Shown piece after piece: positions 49,490-60,107 of a stretch of 64,000 nt of DNA. The position numbers and the translations under genes were made by a program. Within the stretch, counting starts at the first letter, position 1; every line of letters starts with the position of its first letter. The stretch covers positions 767,001 through 831,000 of the forward strand of contig WPIO01000016.1 in NCBI GenBank assembly GCA_009760855.2, given 5' to 3'. Below the pieces are notes generated by a model that worked only from the letters and a program-made list of their open reading frames with translations, did not search any database and had not been told where the DNA came from. Origin of the DNA: Cristatella mucedo (lineage: Eukaryota; Bryozoa; Phylactolaemata; Cristatellidae).

Positions 49490-49740
49490 CAGCAATCAGA
49501 GATACCAGCCGTTCTTTACGGAAACCGCTTGAGATTTCTGCAACTCTCTGGGGTAATGGTACCCTGATGACGCAGAGAGAGGTGAACCCTTTTCGAACAG
49601 ACGTCGACGAAGATTTTCTCATAGCATGATGGCTCAGCCACAGGATGCGAGGCTCCTCCCCTTTCCCATCTAGCACATGGACGAGCAGAAATTGGTCCTG
49701 ATAGAAAACATCTAGCTGAAGCATGCATCGCAGCCTAGCC
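49490..49740 (-). CDS. Unidentified possible exon with two competing reading frames
   Basis: One minus-strand frame (49470-49805) reads LDVFYQDQFLLVHVLDGKGE ... RLVSLIADLGIME and ends in a stop. The overlapping frame (49516-49728) is cysteine-rich (CFLSGPISARPCARW, CYEKIFVDVCSKRVHL) and ends at a possible donor GTAAAG. Both share the possible acceptor GCATGCTTCAG. Either could be an exon, the second perhaps extracellular. Neither has a recognised domain. Confidence 0.3.
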
Positions 49741-49885
49741 AGGAACCGGCTGAGTCTCGCTGCTGATACATTTGCTGAACAATGCCCGATCGGTAGGAGG
49801 AGCAATCCACACCGACCTTTTCACTGTCATGCGTCTTCGAGCTCGCTGTCCGTCCGTTCGTCCGCCGGCCAGTGCCGACTCTCCC

Positions 49886-49895
49886 CCTCTCTCTT

Positions 49896-49940
<45 letters not shown>
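49886..49940. repeat. (CT)n microsatellite
   Basis: CT repeat with a few interruptions at its left side. Confidence 0.96.
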
Positions 49941-49943
<3 letters not shown>

Positions 49944-51240
49944 ACGCTCTGCTTACTCTACGCTGGATTCGAGCACTCTTTAATCAAGTGGATTCATTCG
50001 TGTCAGCTGGCGCACACCCTTTTAAAAAACCACTTCAAAACAACTCGAAACTAACACGTGATGTCTACAGCACGACTCTTCAGTGAAGCAGCCCCGATGA
50101 AAAGTCCGTGTCTATGGCGATCAAGACTACAGCATCTACAACATAGCTAGCGACGACTCACAGATTGAGAGAACCAGCAGAGCCGCACTCGGTCCAACCA
50201 TGCTTGGCCTATCGAACACGAGCAGGCGAACGGAAGCACTACCTCCCTTGCTAAAGACTTCCGGGCGGAAGCTATTCGAGCTGGTCGGGTCATTGGGGTA
50301 ATTTCTCGTATTCTGTTTCTGACAATATCAGTTTCATTTCATTTTTCCGGCGCTCGTCCAATGCTTCGGAGCTGCACTACAAGAATCGGAAGTCTGGCTG
50401 TCGAAGCCTTCTGGAGGAACGAGCCGCGATGCACCAGCCGCCGCCATCTTAGCCATTGCCGGTCCCTCACTCTTCCTTCGCTATGGCGGGACGACCGGCC
50501 CCACGTACTATTCACGTCTGATAGTAGCAACGCTCAATAAATTTTGATTTTTGAAACTTTATTGTTTCGCGGGGAATTCCAGGTAATTGGGAGAATGCCA
50601 TCAAGTGCACGGCAAAGTGAGAGCGATTGCTTGCTCTTATTATCGTGCCGGTTGGCTGGGAAAACTCGCTGCAAAAGGCATTTCAAGGCCCACTCCTTAT
50701 TTACTTGGAAGAAAAACTTTTACATTGGTATGTTTATATCAGCTCAGAAACCGGAAGTGATTCTTGTTTGGCGAGTAGACAATCATTAGGGATAATGTAT
50801 TGAGAATTTACTGCTGCCGGGGCCGCCGTAACTAAGGAATCGATTACCACTGCAAATACTGACTCATGGGACTGTTGATCCGGTTCCTGTAGTAGCCATA
50901 ATCCACGAGGTAACGTTGTCCGGCGGTCGGTCAAGTGTGGTGACATGGGTGGAGCTAGCACGTCGTTCACTTGGAATCAGTCTGATTATGTTGATTTGAT
51001 TGTATTTAAGGAAAATTGGGGGGGTTTTGAGTTCTCATTAATGCCGTTTATAGCTTGATATTTTTTATTGGCGAACGTGGGTCAGACGCCCGGGTGGTTT
51101 AACTGCCGGCGCTGTTTGACTGCCGGCGGTTTAAGAGCTATCGTGCCTACCATCGCTATCATGCTTGTGTCATATCTCCGATAATAATTATACAATAAAC
51201 TTGAAATTTATGATTGCGTGAAATGTATGATCCTCCAGAA
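49941..51240. other. No gene recognised
   Basis: Sequence of mixed composition. Open frames at 50339-50530 (minus) and 50544-50789 (plus) have no recognisable domain. CGCTCAATAAATTTTGATTTTTG near 50530 could be a polyadenylation context on the plus strand, but no gene end is identified. Confidence 0.35.
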
Positions 51241-51244
51241 AGAT

Positions 51245-52435
51245 TTATCTTTCGACAGCTTTTGATACCATCGATCACAAAGTTCTTCTAGAGCGCCTCT
51301 CATCTCGCCTGGGCATCACTGGCACTGCTCTGCAGTGGTTCAGGTCCTATCTCAGTGGGAGACTCCTGAGTATTGACGTGAATGGACAAAGATCATCTGA
51401 GGTACCTCAGAAATATCGGGTACCTCAGGGCTCCATGCTACGTCCGGTTCTTTTCACGGTTTATACTCTGCCTCTTGCTGATGTGATTGCCAAGCACAAT
51501 CTAGGCTTTCACTTCTATGCGGATGACACTCAGTTGTACCTTTGCTTTGATCCCTCCCAGCCTTCGAGCACCTCAAATTCTCTCAACTTTATTGCTGCAA
51601 GTATTGATGACATCCACACATGGATGGCAGCCAATTTTCTAAAACTAAACGATGACAAAACAAACTTACTAGTTATGGGCAAACACAGTGTGATTCAGAA
51701 ATTGGAAAGGCTGATGCTCAAAATTGGCTCTGCCAGCATATCTCCTGTTGAATCAGCTCGAAATCTAGGTGTCATGTTCAAAAGCGACCTCTTGTTAGAC
51801 GACTATATCAGCTCCACAGTCAAATCTGCCTACTTTCAGCTTCATAACATTGCTAAAATTTGGACTCATTTAGATAAGAATACCACGTCCAAGTTGGTCC
51901 ATGCATTCGTGATATCCCTTCTTGACTTCTGCAACTCACTGCTTACTGGCCTACCAGTATGTGCGATCAGGCGATTGCAGCTGGTGCAAAACTCTGCAGC
52001 TAGGCTGGTCTTCGTGAGCGTCGCAGTTGCCACATTATACCACTTCTCGCCGACCTGAACTGGCTATTAGTCAAGCAACGGATTGACTCCAAGGCTTTTT
52101 CGCTCACTTTTAGGTCACTTCCAGCCTATCTCTCAGATCTACCCCCCACCAGGCCAAGCATCGTACCCCCCCCCCGCTTTTCGGAATCCAACAGTCTACA
52201 AATACCTCGTATTTGTAGACTGTTGACAAACCACAAATCCTTAAGAGACCGCGCATCTGGTTCGTATGCACCCAAAGCCTGGAACTCCCTCCCGACTTTC
52301 GTCAGAACATCCACTGATCTGACCACATTTAAAAAGAACTTAAAAACATACCTATTTAGGACAGCATTTAGTGGGTCCTTGTGATTCGTCCTCGATGTGC
52401 TTATGCGTGCTGACACTGTGCATGCTGCCACTAAC
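51245..52435 (+). mobile_element. Family A LINE, RT core with intact YADD, 3'-truncated
   Basis: Starts inside [15 protein letters not shown], keeps an open frame 51378-52058 through [20 protein letters not shown], the catalytic [12 protein letters not shown] and [15 protein letters not shown] to QNSAARLV, then frameshifts. It stops in the 3' UTR at GCATGCTGCCACTAAC and does not reach the (ATT)n tail. It contains the 37-bp palindrome at 52189-52225. Confidence 0.9.
52189..52225. repeat. 16-bp perfect inverted repeat with 5-base loop inside a LINE
   Basis: CAACAGTCTACAAATA and TATTTGTAGACTGTTG flank CCTCG. Other family A copies read only AGTCTAGAAATACCTCGTACAAACC here, so the second arm is an addition specific to this copy. 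Confidence 0.93.
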
Positions 52436-52437
52436 AA

Positions 52438-53300
52438 GAAAGGAAGAAGGAAAACTGGGCGATAGTTTGCATGGACCTCTGTGTCTAATCCAGGTTTTTT
52501 AAGTATCGGTCAGAGGATTGCCGCTTGGAAGAACTTGGGTAAGACCCGTTTCCGAAGAAGCATTAAAAATCTCGGTCATGACAAGGCTAAGTTGGTCTGC
52601 CAGTGAGAGCCCCGAGGTAGTGGGTTCGAATCAAGTGGTGGGTGATCCTGTATCGCCACTGCAAGCGGTGGTGATAGCCGTCAAGGCTCTTCTGTCGCTA
52701 TACAAAAGAGGCTATTAACTCAGCTAATACTTAAATTTAAAAGACCACAGAGCTGATGGCATAGGGTTGTCATGAGACGAGCTCTTTTGCTAGACCTTTT
52801 TAAGGTAGCCAAATTGCTTGCAGAAACCTCGAAAAATCTTTTAAGAAAGGTCACACGCTGCGATTCCGAAATTGCTTTACTCTTAGGGGGGTTTATGGAG
52901 TCACGAATGTGCAGAATTATTTCAGTAAAGAAGGCTGAAAACCTTTTGGCTGAGCCGTTAATATCTGGGGAGTCAGACATCACTGAATTAGCCAGTAAAA
53001 TGTTTACCGAAAGTTTTGTATGTGACTACCAGGACTTCCGTTTTCGAGTGAAAAAACACTGGCTTCTTTTAGCTTCTAGGTCTAAACTAGGAGGAAGTCT
53101 TTGAAATTGACTAGATCTGCATCAGACCCTGATTTCTTAAACCAACGTTTAAACCTGAACTTTACACGGCGCATCTTTTGAAGTTTTTTGTAAAGTGAAA
53201 GGAATCTCATCGACTCAGCATACGAACGTAATGTACGGGAGCATGCTTGTCAAGAGCAGTCCTAAGTGTTATGAGCTTGATCACAGAGAAAAAAGCGTTT
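52438..53300 (-). mobile_element. Family C LINE fragment split by a SINE-1
   Basis: On the minus strand 53300-52740 encodes the linker between endonuclease and RT of a CR1/L2-type element (SAKRFSAFFTEIILHIRDSI in the 52720-52983 frame). After the SINE-1 at 52606-52735 the RT start follows at 52600-52438 ([38 protein letters not shown]). It differs clearly from families A and B and is the only copy here. Confidence 0.72.
52606..52735 (+). mobile_element. SINE-1 inserted in family C LINE, 5'-truncated
   Basis: Starts near the B-box (AGTGGGTTCGAATCAAG), continues with GGTGATCCTGTATCGCCACTG, GATAGCCGTCAAGGCTCTTC and TGTCGCTATACAAAAGAGGC, and ends AACTCAGCTAATAC. The head with the A-box is missing. 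Confidence 0.8.
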
Positions 53301-53304
53301 TGTC

Positions 53305-53985
53305 GATCGAACTCGGCTGTACCGACCACATTAGCTCTACAGTCAAGTCTGCCTACTTTTAGCTGCCTAACATTGCTAAAATTCGGGGTGTTTAGAAAGG
53401 GGTACCACATCCGAATTGGTCCACACATTTGTGTGACATCCCGTCACGACTTCTGTAACTCATTGCTTTCTGGTTTACCGGCCTGCGCAATCAGGCGCTT
53501 ACAGCTGGTGCAAAACTATGCAGCTAGGTTCATTTTTTCGGGAGCATCGCAATTGCCAGATCACAACTCTTCTCGTTGACCTGAAGCCTACTTATCTGAA
53601 CTACTCCCCACCGGACGAAGAATCGTAAACCTGCTGTTCTGACTCGAATTGTTTAGCCATAACTCGTACGAACCTCAAAACTGTTGGAGGCAGTGCCTTT
53701 AGTTCCTATGTTCCCATAGCCCTGAACTCGCTTCCAACGCACGTCACAACGTCCCCTGATACGACGACGTTAAAAAACAGCCTTAAACGAATTTTTTTAT
53801 TACAGCATTTGGTAGGTATTTGTGATTCATCTTTCGTGTGCATGTACCTACCTGCTTACACTATGCTTGCTGCTTGTGGATGTTACCACCAAATATTTGG
53901 TAATCCTCTATATACAGCATCTGTAAAGTGCCTAGAAAGAGATTTAGTTCTCCGAAAGCGGTAGTCAATGTATTATTTTTATTTG
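53305..53985 (+). mobile_element. Diverged family A LINE 3' part
   Basis: Encodes in broken frames [42 protein letters not shown] and the coding end, then a UTR with AAAGTGCCTAGAAAGAGATTTAGTTC and TATTATT. The divergence from the young copies is visible throughout. Confidence 0.8.
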
Positions 53986-54495
53986 CAAAATTGAGCAACG
54001 AATGTATGCGGATTCCACGCGGATCACAGGTGCTTTTTTCGGACGTTGGACGCCGTCTATTTTATCTTTCTTCTATTGTTTCTGGCGCTCCCAGTGTAGG
54101 AAGAGCGGATCATCGGCGAGATCTGCGTCACCGGCCGCCTGACCGCTAGTGGCCTTGTGACGTCCCGCCTTGTGTGTCCCGTAAAGGTAAGTCAAATTTA
54201 TGGATGCTATTAGGGGCGCAGACGGGAAAAAGCCAGTGGTGTGGGTCAGACGGTACTTAAGTAACACCTGCCGAGGGCGGTATGATCTGTACTTGACGGC
54301 CATGCAGCAGCGCTGGTAGACGAGCAAAAGTAGATTTTCGAAAAGTGCCGCATGCATTGTGGTAACCCAGCGGGCTCGCCGGGAGAGCGAGTATTCCATT
54401 GACACTAATCACCACGCTTGTCGGGCCTTTAGAAAAGAAAATTGGCAGACCGGAACCGATTTCTTAATACCGTTACCAATAGTAATGCATTTGCA
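53986..54495. other. GC-rich stretch; possible noncoding exon
   Basis: A strong plus-strand donor CCCGTAAAG|GTAAGTC lies at about 54188, preceded by GC-rich DNA and a pyrimidine-rich AG (CTGGCGCTCCCAG, about 54091). All three frames between them contain stops, so if real it would be a 5'-UTR exon of a plus-strand gene. No domain is seen. Confidence 0.25.
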
Positions 54496-54499
54496 TTTG

Positions 54500-55560
54500 T
54501 GCACTCAGAGAAATTAATCCCTTGTCTAGGCATCATTTACGTATGCTAAGCATAACCACTGGGTCAGTGGCATCATGCACCTTGTTTAGATGCACAATAC
54601 GGCGCGTGATTACACGCACGGTATCGGTACGCGTTAGCGTACAAAGGAAAAATCACAAGGACCCAGAACATGCTGCGAGGACTGGTGCGTTTATAGCTAA
54701 TATAGAAATTTCGTCAAGTCGAGCGGTGTCGTGAGGTCAGTCGGAGAGAGTTCCGAGCGATCTCCCAAGGATCCCAAAGGATTTGAGGTTGTTTGGAGAC
54801 ATTGATGTTCGACTCAGAAAAGCGCGTGTTATGATGCTATTGCTGGGGCTCCAGCGGCGGCAGTTCTCAGAAGTCTCACGCGGAGGCACCAGCGCGGACG
54901 TGAGCGGTAAACCAAGCTCTCAGTCTATTCTCTAACGCAAACATATATGCGAGCTGGCTGACTCACCACAGATGAGATGATGCAGCTGCGGCGGGCAACA
55001 TTCCCTGCATCAAAGGCCGCACGCTGCGCCGAGTCTTAAACTGCCCAACCTCCGACTGCAGGTGAGGCATTCTTCAGTGGCCGGAGTCTGCACTAATTAC
55101 AAAAGCAGCAGCAACAGGCGGACAAAAACAAGTTGGGTGAGGGAGTAGCTCTGATAAGTCGGCTGAAACCAAATTAGAGAATGAAGGAACTTGACAAAAG
55201 CTTGCAGTCGAGACTCAGGTCGAAGGGAAGCCAGTGCAAGTCGGCGAGAAGTGGTGTGGTGCGGTAACTGAGCCGCTCACTGCACGCAAGCCCAGCTGCA
55301 CAGTTTGGCAGCAACTGCAAGCGCCTTATTGCACGTACAGTGCTTAGATAGAGACTGAGTTCTCTGATAGCGCTATGAAAAATCTATTATTACTATTATT
55401 ATTACAAACCCGGAGACCAGCAAGCAGTGAATTACACAAGTCGAGAAGGGGCGTCACAAATGCATGGACGAACTTGGATGTATTATCCCTGTCTAAGCAG
55501 GCGCGAATTTGAGATTTTACCTCTCAGGAATGCTTTTTGAATGAGACTTTGCAGTGTACC
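54500..55560 (-). mobile_element. Old, diverged family A LINE 3' part
   Basis: The plus strand shows reverse-complement landmarks in order: GCATCATGCACC, CACAAGGACCCAGAACATGC, GGATTTGAGGTTGTTTGGAG, AGCCAGTGCAAGTCGGCGAG, AAGCAGTGAATTACACAAGTC, GACGAACTTGGATG. It is interrupted at about 55340-55408 by a plus-strand tail. Confidence 0.75.
55340..55408 (+). mobile_element. Family A solo tail nested in a LINE
   Basis: AGTGCTTAGATAGAGACTGAGTTCTCTGATAGCGC followed by TATTATTACTATTATTATTAC is inserted between TTATTGCACGTAC and AACCCGGAGACCAGC of the host, which elsewhere is contiguous (CGCACATGCTGGTAGGCC). Confidence 0.75.
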
Positions 55561-55589
55561 GATATCTCCCCCGACTTACGTTGCATAGC

Positions 55590-56320
55590 CGCTCCTTTAG
55601 CCAACCTAGAGTCCAATAAAAACCGCGTCTCCAGCTCACGTGCTCACGAGTCCTGGAACTCTCTACTGACTGACTGACTTTTCAAAATCCCATTACTTGA
55701 CGTCATTTGAAGAGAAGCCAAGTGCTGGCGGTCCTTGTCATCGGATCGTCAGGTACCTGTTCCTCATAGCCTGGGCCCGTGCAATAGGCGCTGTGCTGTG
55801 CTTATGCTTGCTGCCACCGTGCATGCATGCTGTTATTAGCCAATTGACTTCCAGCGTATTTATAAAGTGCTTCCTTTCCAGCGTACGTATAAAGTGCCAG
55901 GAACAAGATTTTGTTATTGTGCGGCCGATGCACGCGTTCAAGATCTTACGTGAGCTATGAAGCGAAATAGCATGCTTAGAGCTGTCGTCTCGTTATCCGT
56001 GCTGCAACGGCGACCAATCAAACTAATTCGATACCCACTCGGGGTGGAGGGGGAGGGTTCTCTTTCGTTTGGTCATTGCCCGAAGCCGTTTCCAGAGGGG
56101 CAGTCGTTTTTCATTGGGCGACGAAGCAATGTAGATCTGCTGATCACTTGGTTCGCGTCGAGGCTGAGCCGTGAGCCTGAGCCTCAGGATGACCTGCCCA
56201 CATCCGGCGTGCACCTCCGCCGAGCGCGGCACATACGGCTTGCCGCTTCTGGCTCTCATAATTGCGGCGGCGGACACGCCCTTTTTAAAACGTTTAAAGA
56301 GGACGGCATGCCTGCCGATA
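55590..56320. other. LINE scrap then unassigned GC-rich DNA
   Basis: TCACGAGTCCTGGAACTCTCTACTGAC and CATTACTTGACGTCATTTGAAGAG at 55640-55720 recall the family A coding end. The open frame at 55957-56382 has no recognisable domain and runs into a SINE. Confidence 0.4.
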
Positions 56321-56321
56321 G

Positions 56322-56485
56322 TAGTTTCTGCCTAGCGGTTAAGGCGTTCGCCTTGAGCGAAGGTCAAGATGAATGCATTTGATGACCAAGATCGTGGGTT
56401 CGAGCCCCGTGGCGTATGTGAAGCGATTGAATTGTGATTAAGTTCTGTTAGGGCCGTACACAAATGAATTTCAATATATATATAT
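56322..56485 (+). mobile_element. SINE-2 copy
   Basis: Head CTGCCTAGCGGTTAAGGCG, B-box GTGGGTTCGAGCCCCG, tail GTGAAGCGATTGAATTGTGATTAAGTTCTGTTAGGGCCGTACACAAATGAAT, followed by a TA-rich repeat. Confidence 0.8.
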
Positions 56486-56590
56486 ATATATATATATTAT
56501 ACATAATATATATTATATCTAATATATAGTATATATATTCTATACTATTATATTTATAAATAAATAAATAAATATATATATATATAACTC
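56486..56590. repeat. TA-rich simple repeat
   Basis: (TA)n with ATTATATACATAATATA variants. Confidence 0.85.
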
Positions 56591-56659
56591 TATATTTAGT
56601 GCACAGCTCCCAGCTCTGCCAACGAAAATTTGTTTCAGACGAATGGAAGAATATATATA

Positions 56660-56810
56660 AATATAATTTATTTGTATAGCGCCCAAGAGAACTGAATTTC
56701 TATTCAGGTGCTTCACTTATACCTCGGGGCTCGAGCCCACGACCTCAGCCAGACCTTGGTCGGGGTGAGCTCCTTAACCGCTGGACCAGACCAGCTACTA
56801 TTAATTGGAG
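56660..56810 (-). mobile_element. SINE-2 copy
   Basis: The minus strand has AGCTGGTCTGGTCCAGCGGTTAAGG, B-box GTGGGCTCGAGCCCCG and tail TGAAGCACCTGAATAGAAATTCAGTTCTCTTGGGCGCTATACAAATAAATTAT. Together with the copy at 56322 it forms an inverted pair around the TA repeat. Confidence 0.82.
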
Positions 56811-56964
56811 TTAACCCGGCAGGTTTCTAAGCTGTCTAGGTGCCAAAAGCCTTATACGAGAGGATTTATTGTGGAAACTTCGATCTTGTGAAACGTCCTT
56901 GCAGCTCGAGGTTGTGAATGCCTCGCGTGCCTGTATCGAGGCTGCGCCATCCCACATATCCTCC

Positions 56965-57105
56965 ACCCTACAAAAATATAATTTATTTTGAGAGAGCTCT
57001 AACGGGGAACTTAGTCTCTATCCAGGCTCTTCACATATAACGCAGACCTCGAGCCCATGACCTAAGAAATCAAATTAATTCACCTTGACCTCAGTCACTA
57101 GAGGC
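56965..57105 (-). mobile_element. SINE-2 copy, diverged
   Basis: The plus strand shows AATATAATTTATTTTGAGAGAGC, AACTTAGTCTCTATCCAGGC and AGACCTCGAGCCCATGACC, the reverse complement of the SINE-2 tail and B-box region. Confidence 0.68.
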
Positions 57106-57344
57106 CAGAAGCTTGGCGAAGCCTAGCGAGTTCCCTTTGCAGGAAGCGGACACTAGGTTGGGGCAGTCGGGAGAAAGCTTCATGAGAAAGCGCTGCCGCT
57201 GTAACATAATTATAATGTAACATAATAACATAATAACGAGCATGTTCTGCACCAAATGCTAGATAAGTGGATAGCTGTTGAAGTAAGCCTGTACATTCAG
57301 CCACAGACATTTCAAGAGATCGAATTATCTCATCTATCTTGCTG

Positions 57345-58312
57345 CATGTATTGATAATATCTGTACATGGATGACAGAAATTTTTTTTAAATTGAATGAT
57401 AGGCAAACCAAGTGTGATTCCGAAGTTGGAAAGGTCAAATCGGCTCTACCAGAATATCTCCTGTAGAATCTGCACGAAATCTGGGCGTCATGTTCCAAAG
57501 TGACCTGTCATTAGACGACCGCATAAGCTCCACAGTCAAGTCTGCCTACTTTCAGCTACACAACGGTGCTAAAATTTGGGCTTATTTAGACGGGGATACC
57601 ACATCTAAATTGGTTCATGCATTTGTGATATCCGGCCTTGACTTCTGTAACTCACAGCTTGCTTGCCTACCGGTCTGCGAACTCAGGTGTTTACAGCAGG
57701 TGCAAAACTCTGCAGCTAGGCTTGTCTATCATGAGCGTAGCAGCTGCCTCATCACATCACTTCTCGCCGACCTTCACTGGCTCCTAGTCAAGCAGAGCAT
57801 CGACTTCAAGGTTTCGTTACTCATTTTTACGTTCCTTCATTCATTGGCTCCAGCATAGATATCAGATCTACTCCCCCACCAGGCTGAGCTAGATACCATT
57901 AGCTTTTCGGAATCTGTCTACTTACACCTCGTGCAAGCCTCCAATCCTTTGGAGACCGTGACTTTAGTTTGTGTGCTCCCAAAGCCTGGAACTCAATCTC
58001 GACCTGCGTCACGACATCTCCCGATTTGACCACATTTAAACAGAAAAAAACGCAGCTATTTATCAGAGCACTCAGTCGCATTCAGTCCCCTTGATTTGTC
58101 CTTTACATGCTTATGCATGCTGCTACTAACCGCACTTGCATGCTGACCTGTGCATGTCACCCCTAACCTTATTATTATTGTTATTTATTGAGCATGCTCC
58201 CACCAACTATTCAATCGTGCTTCTTTTGAAACAATTGTAAAGCGTCTGGAAAGAGATTGAGTTCTCTGGAGGCGCTTTATGAAATGCGTTATTGTTATTA
58301 TTCGAAATGATG
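57345..58312 (+). mobile_element. Diverged family A LINE 3' part with (ATT)n tail
   Basis: The 57490-57858 frame encodes [43 protein letters not shown] and [18 protein letters not shown]. Then follow the coding end, 3' UTR (GCATGCTGACCTGTGCATGTC) and tail AAAGCGTCTGGAAAGAGATTGAGTTC with TTATTGTTATTATT. Confidence 0.82.
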
Positions 58313-58314
58313 AC

Positions 58315-58975
58315 AACACGCGACATTAGGGCAGCCAAATTTCGGAGCCGTCTTGAGGCTGAGTCGCGCGAAACTAAACGCGCAGCTCTCGCCGAGCAGC
58401 TCGCGCCGCGAAGGCTTACAACCTTTCACCTCTGGCGGTGGGTCCTGGGGGGTGGGGCCGGGGGGGGGGTGGTGGTCCTGGCGTCCACGTGGTGATCTCG
58501 AACAGGATAGGGGAGGAGCTAGCGGACCAATACTTCCGGCGGCGGTTGCACGAGTGTTGACTGCCGCCTCACGCCTCCGCTTTATTAAAGACCTGTAGTA
58601 TCTTAACGAAAAAACGCACAGAAAAATTCCAGGGGTACGCATGCGCTGGATGCGCCCAGTGTTTACGGCTCATCAGCGTGGCTGAATCCGAAATTCCGAC
58701 GTTGACCCGCGGGAAGACGTGCACCACGGGTGCCGGCTGGGGTGTGGTTGGATTTAAAGCTTTTGAGCGCATGTGTTGCCAGAATCTTTTACTCGCAGAA
58801 ATATTGCCTTCTTTTAACTTTAAATACGCAATTTTATAGCCATTTTTGAGATCACTTACTGCAAGTTTTTTGTCCGCTTTGCGGCGGACGCCATGTGTCG
58901 GCTTCTAGCAACGAGGCCGGGCAGAGGGTAGCAACCCGAGGCGTCTGCGCGGCGCTGGTGCTGCACGCTGCTAGC
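58315..58975. other. GC-rich DNA with a G run, no gene recognised
   Basis: Shadow frames on both strands (58292-58642) are Pro/Arg-rich composition, and a G run lies near 58470. I see no domain. Confidence 0.4.
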
Positions 58976-59089
58976 CGGCCTTTAGACAGTGACCGGCCGA
59001 CGCCTTGGCGCGATGAGAGGCAATCTGGTGGAGTGACAACTAAGCGCTTCAAGTTTTCTCCGTCGCTCAGGTGATTGTAATACCGCCGA

Positions 59090-59269
59090 ATAAGCACACA
59101 GGCAGACCAAGAGCGGAAGCAGACGCCGAAGCAGATGACAGACGTCTCCTGCGGAACGATCGACGGCGACGCTCTGTGCGGCCATGCTCTCGTCTACCTG
59201 CTTGAAGCTCGCGCTGTTCGCTTCAGCCGCCGCGGGCGTTGCTCTAGGTTCGTAGAGCGAGCGATGCAT
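59090..59269 (-). CDS. Possible first coding exon with signal peptide, minus strand
   Basis: The minus-strand frame from ATG at 59269 (MHRSLYEP...) or from the internal ATG of MAAQSVAVDRSAGDV contains LLRRLLPLLVCLCAYSAV, a good signal-peptide core. A possible donor GTATTA follows TATTCGGCG at about 59085-59090. It is GC-rich like a 5' exon and on the same strand as the receptor kinase, which lacks a start exon. But 13 kb separate it from the nearest assigned exon and no phase link can be shown. Confidence 0.3.
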
Positions 59270-59689
59270 CGCCGCCGCCGCCGCAGCTGCCGTCGCTAGG
59301 TGCCGCCGCTGGCAGGCTGAAGATGCTTGACCCTCGATGGTTGCCTAGGACCTGCTTTACTCCAGCTAGTGAGACTGCGAAAAGTCGCAGTGCTAGTTAG
59401 GATGGGCGGGAGATTGGAAAGCAGAGCCTGATCGCTCAGCATTGTTAAATAGTGCGGCAAGGGAATGCTGCCGAACAGAGCTAGTGCAGAGGTCACGTCA
59501 TCTCTCAGTTGTGCTGTGGGCTTTGGCTGCACAAGCCCGCTGGAATAGGTGCTGGAATAGCTGCATCGCCGGGCTTGTCGAAAAGGTGATCAAATGCCTC
59601 CAGGTCTCCAACCGACACGATGGCCCCCCTCTTCGAAGTAAGATCCTTCGCGAGCTACTATCCGCCTAGTCTCAGCCTGCGGGTACTTC

Positions 59690-59815
59690 GGTCCCCTGTC
59701 TTTAAGACCCCGGTTGTGAGTTAGAATCCTGCTGTAGGCAACCCAGTATTTCGCACTGCTAGCGATGTTGATAGTCGTCGAGGTTCTTCTGACGCTCAAT
59801 AAATGAAGCCGTCAA
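59690..59815 (+). mobile_element. SINE-1 remnant
   Basis: CGGTTGTGAGTTAGAATCCTGC (decayed B-box), TAGGCAACCCAGTATTTCGCAC, GATGTTGATAGTCGTCGAGGTTCTTC and TGACGCTC follow the SINE-1 order. It is diverged and 5'-truncated. Confidence 0.6.
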
Positions 59816-59999
59816 GCAGACAACCTTCACTTTACTTTGGAATGTCTCAATACTTGTGCTTATGCTGTGATAGCAGGCTGCAAGCTCACGGAAGTGCAGG
59901 GTGCCAGGCCCGGTTTAACGCTTAGCAGGCGATTGCCTTGGGATGCGAAATTTATTGCCACTGCCACTCACATGACTAGTTTTTTTTTATATCTTGCAG

Positions 60000-60107
60000 C
60001 CGTCTGCCAGAATTGTATGCTCCCCAACAACTGTGACACCATATCCGGTTACTGCACAGACTCCCTCTGTGCCTACGGCTGGACCAATCAGCCGCTATGT
60101 AATGCAA
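60000..60107 (+). CDS. EGF-like exon of an unidentified plus-strand gene
   Basis: Acceptor with a T-rich tract (TTTTTTTTATATCTTGCAG) and perfect donor GTAAGTAAG. The 108-base exon is phase 1 to 1, the usual phase of EGF modules. It encodes VCQNCMLPNNCDTISGYC and TDSLCAYGWTNQPLC, with six cysteines spaced C-x2-C-x5-C-x6-C-x4-C-x8-C and the G-W near the end, as in EGF-like repeats of multi-EGF cell-surface proteins. It is therefore extracellular or secreted. The other exons of this gene lie outside the window or are unrecognised. Confidence 0.78.

Noticed and set aside
54091..54188. Coding exon before the strong donor at 54188
   Set aside because: All three frames between the AG and the donor contain stop codons; at most a noncoding exon.
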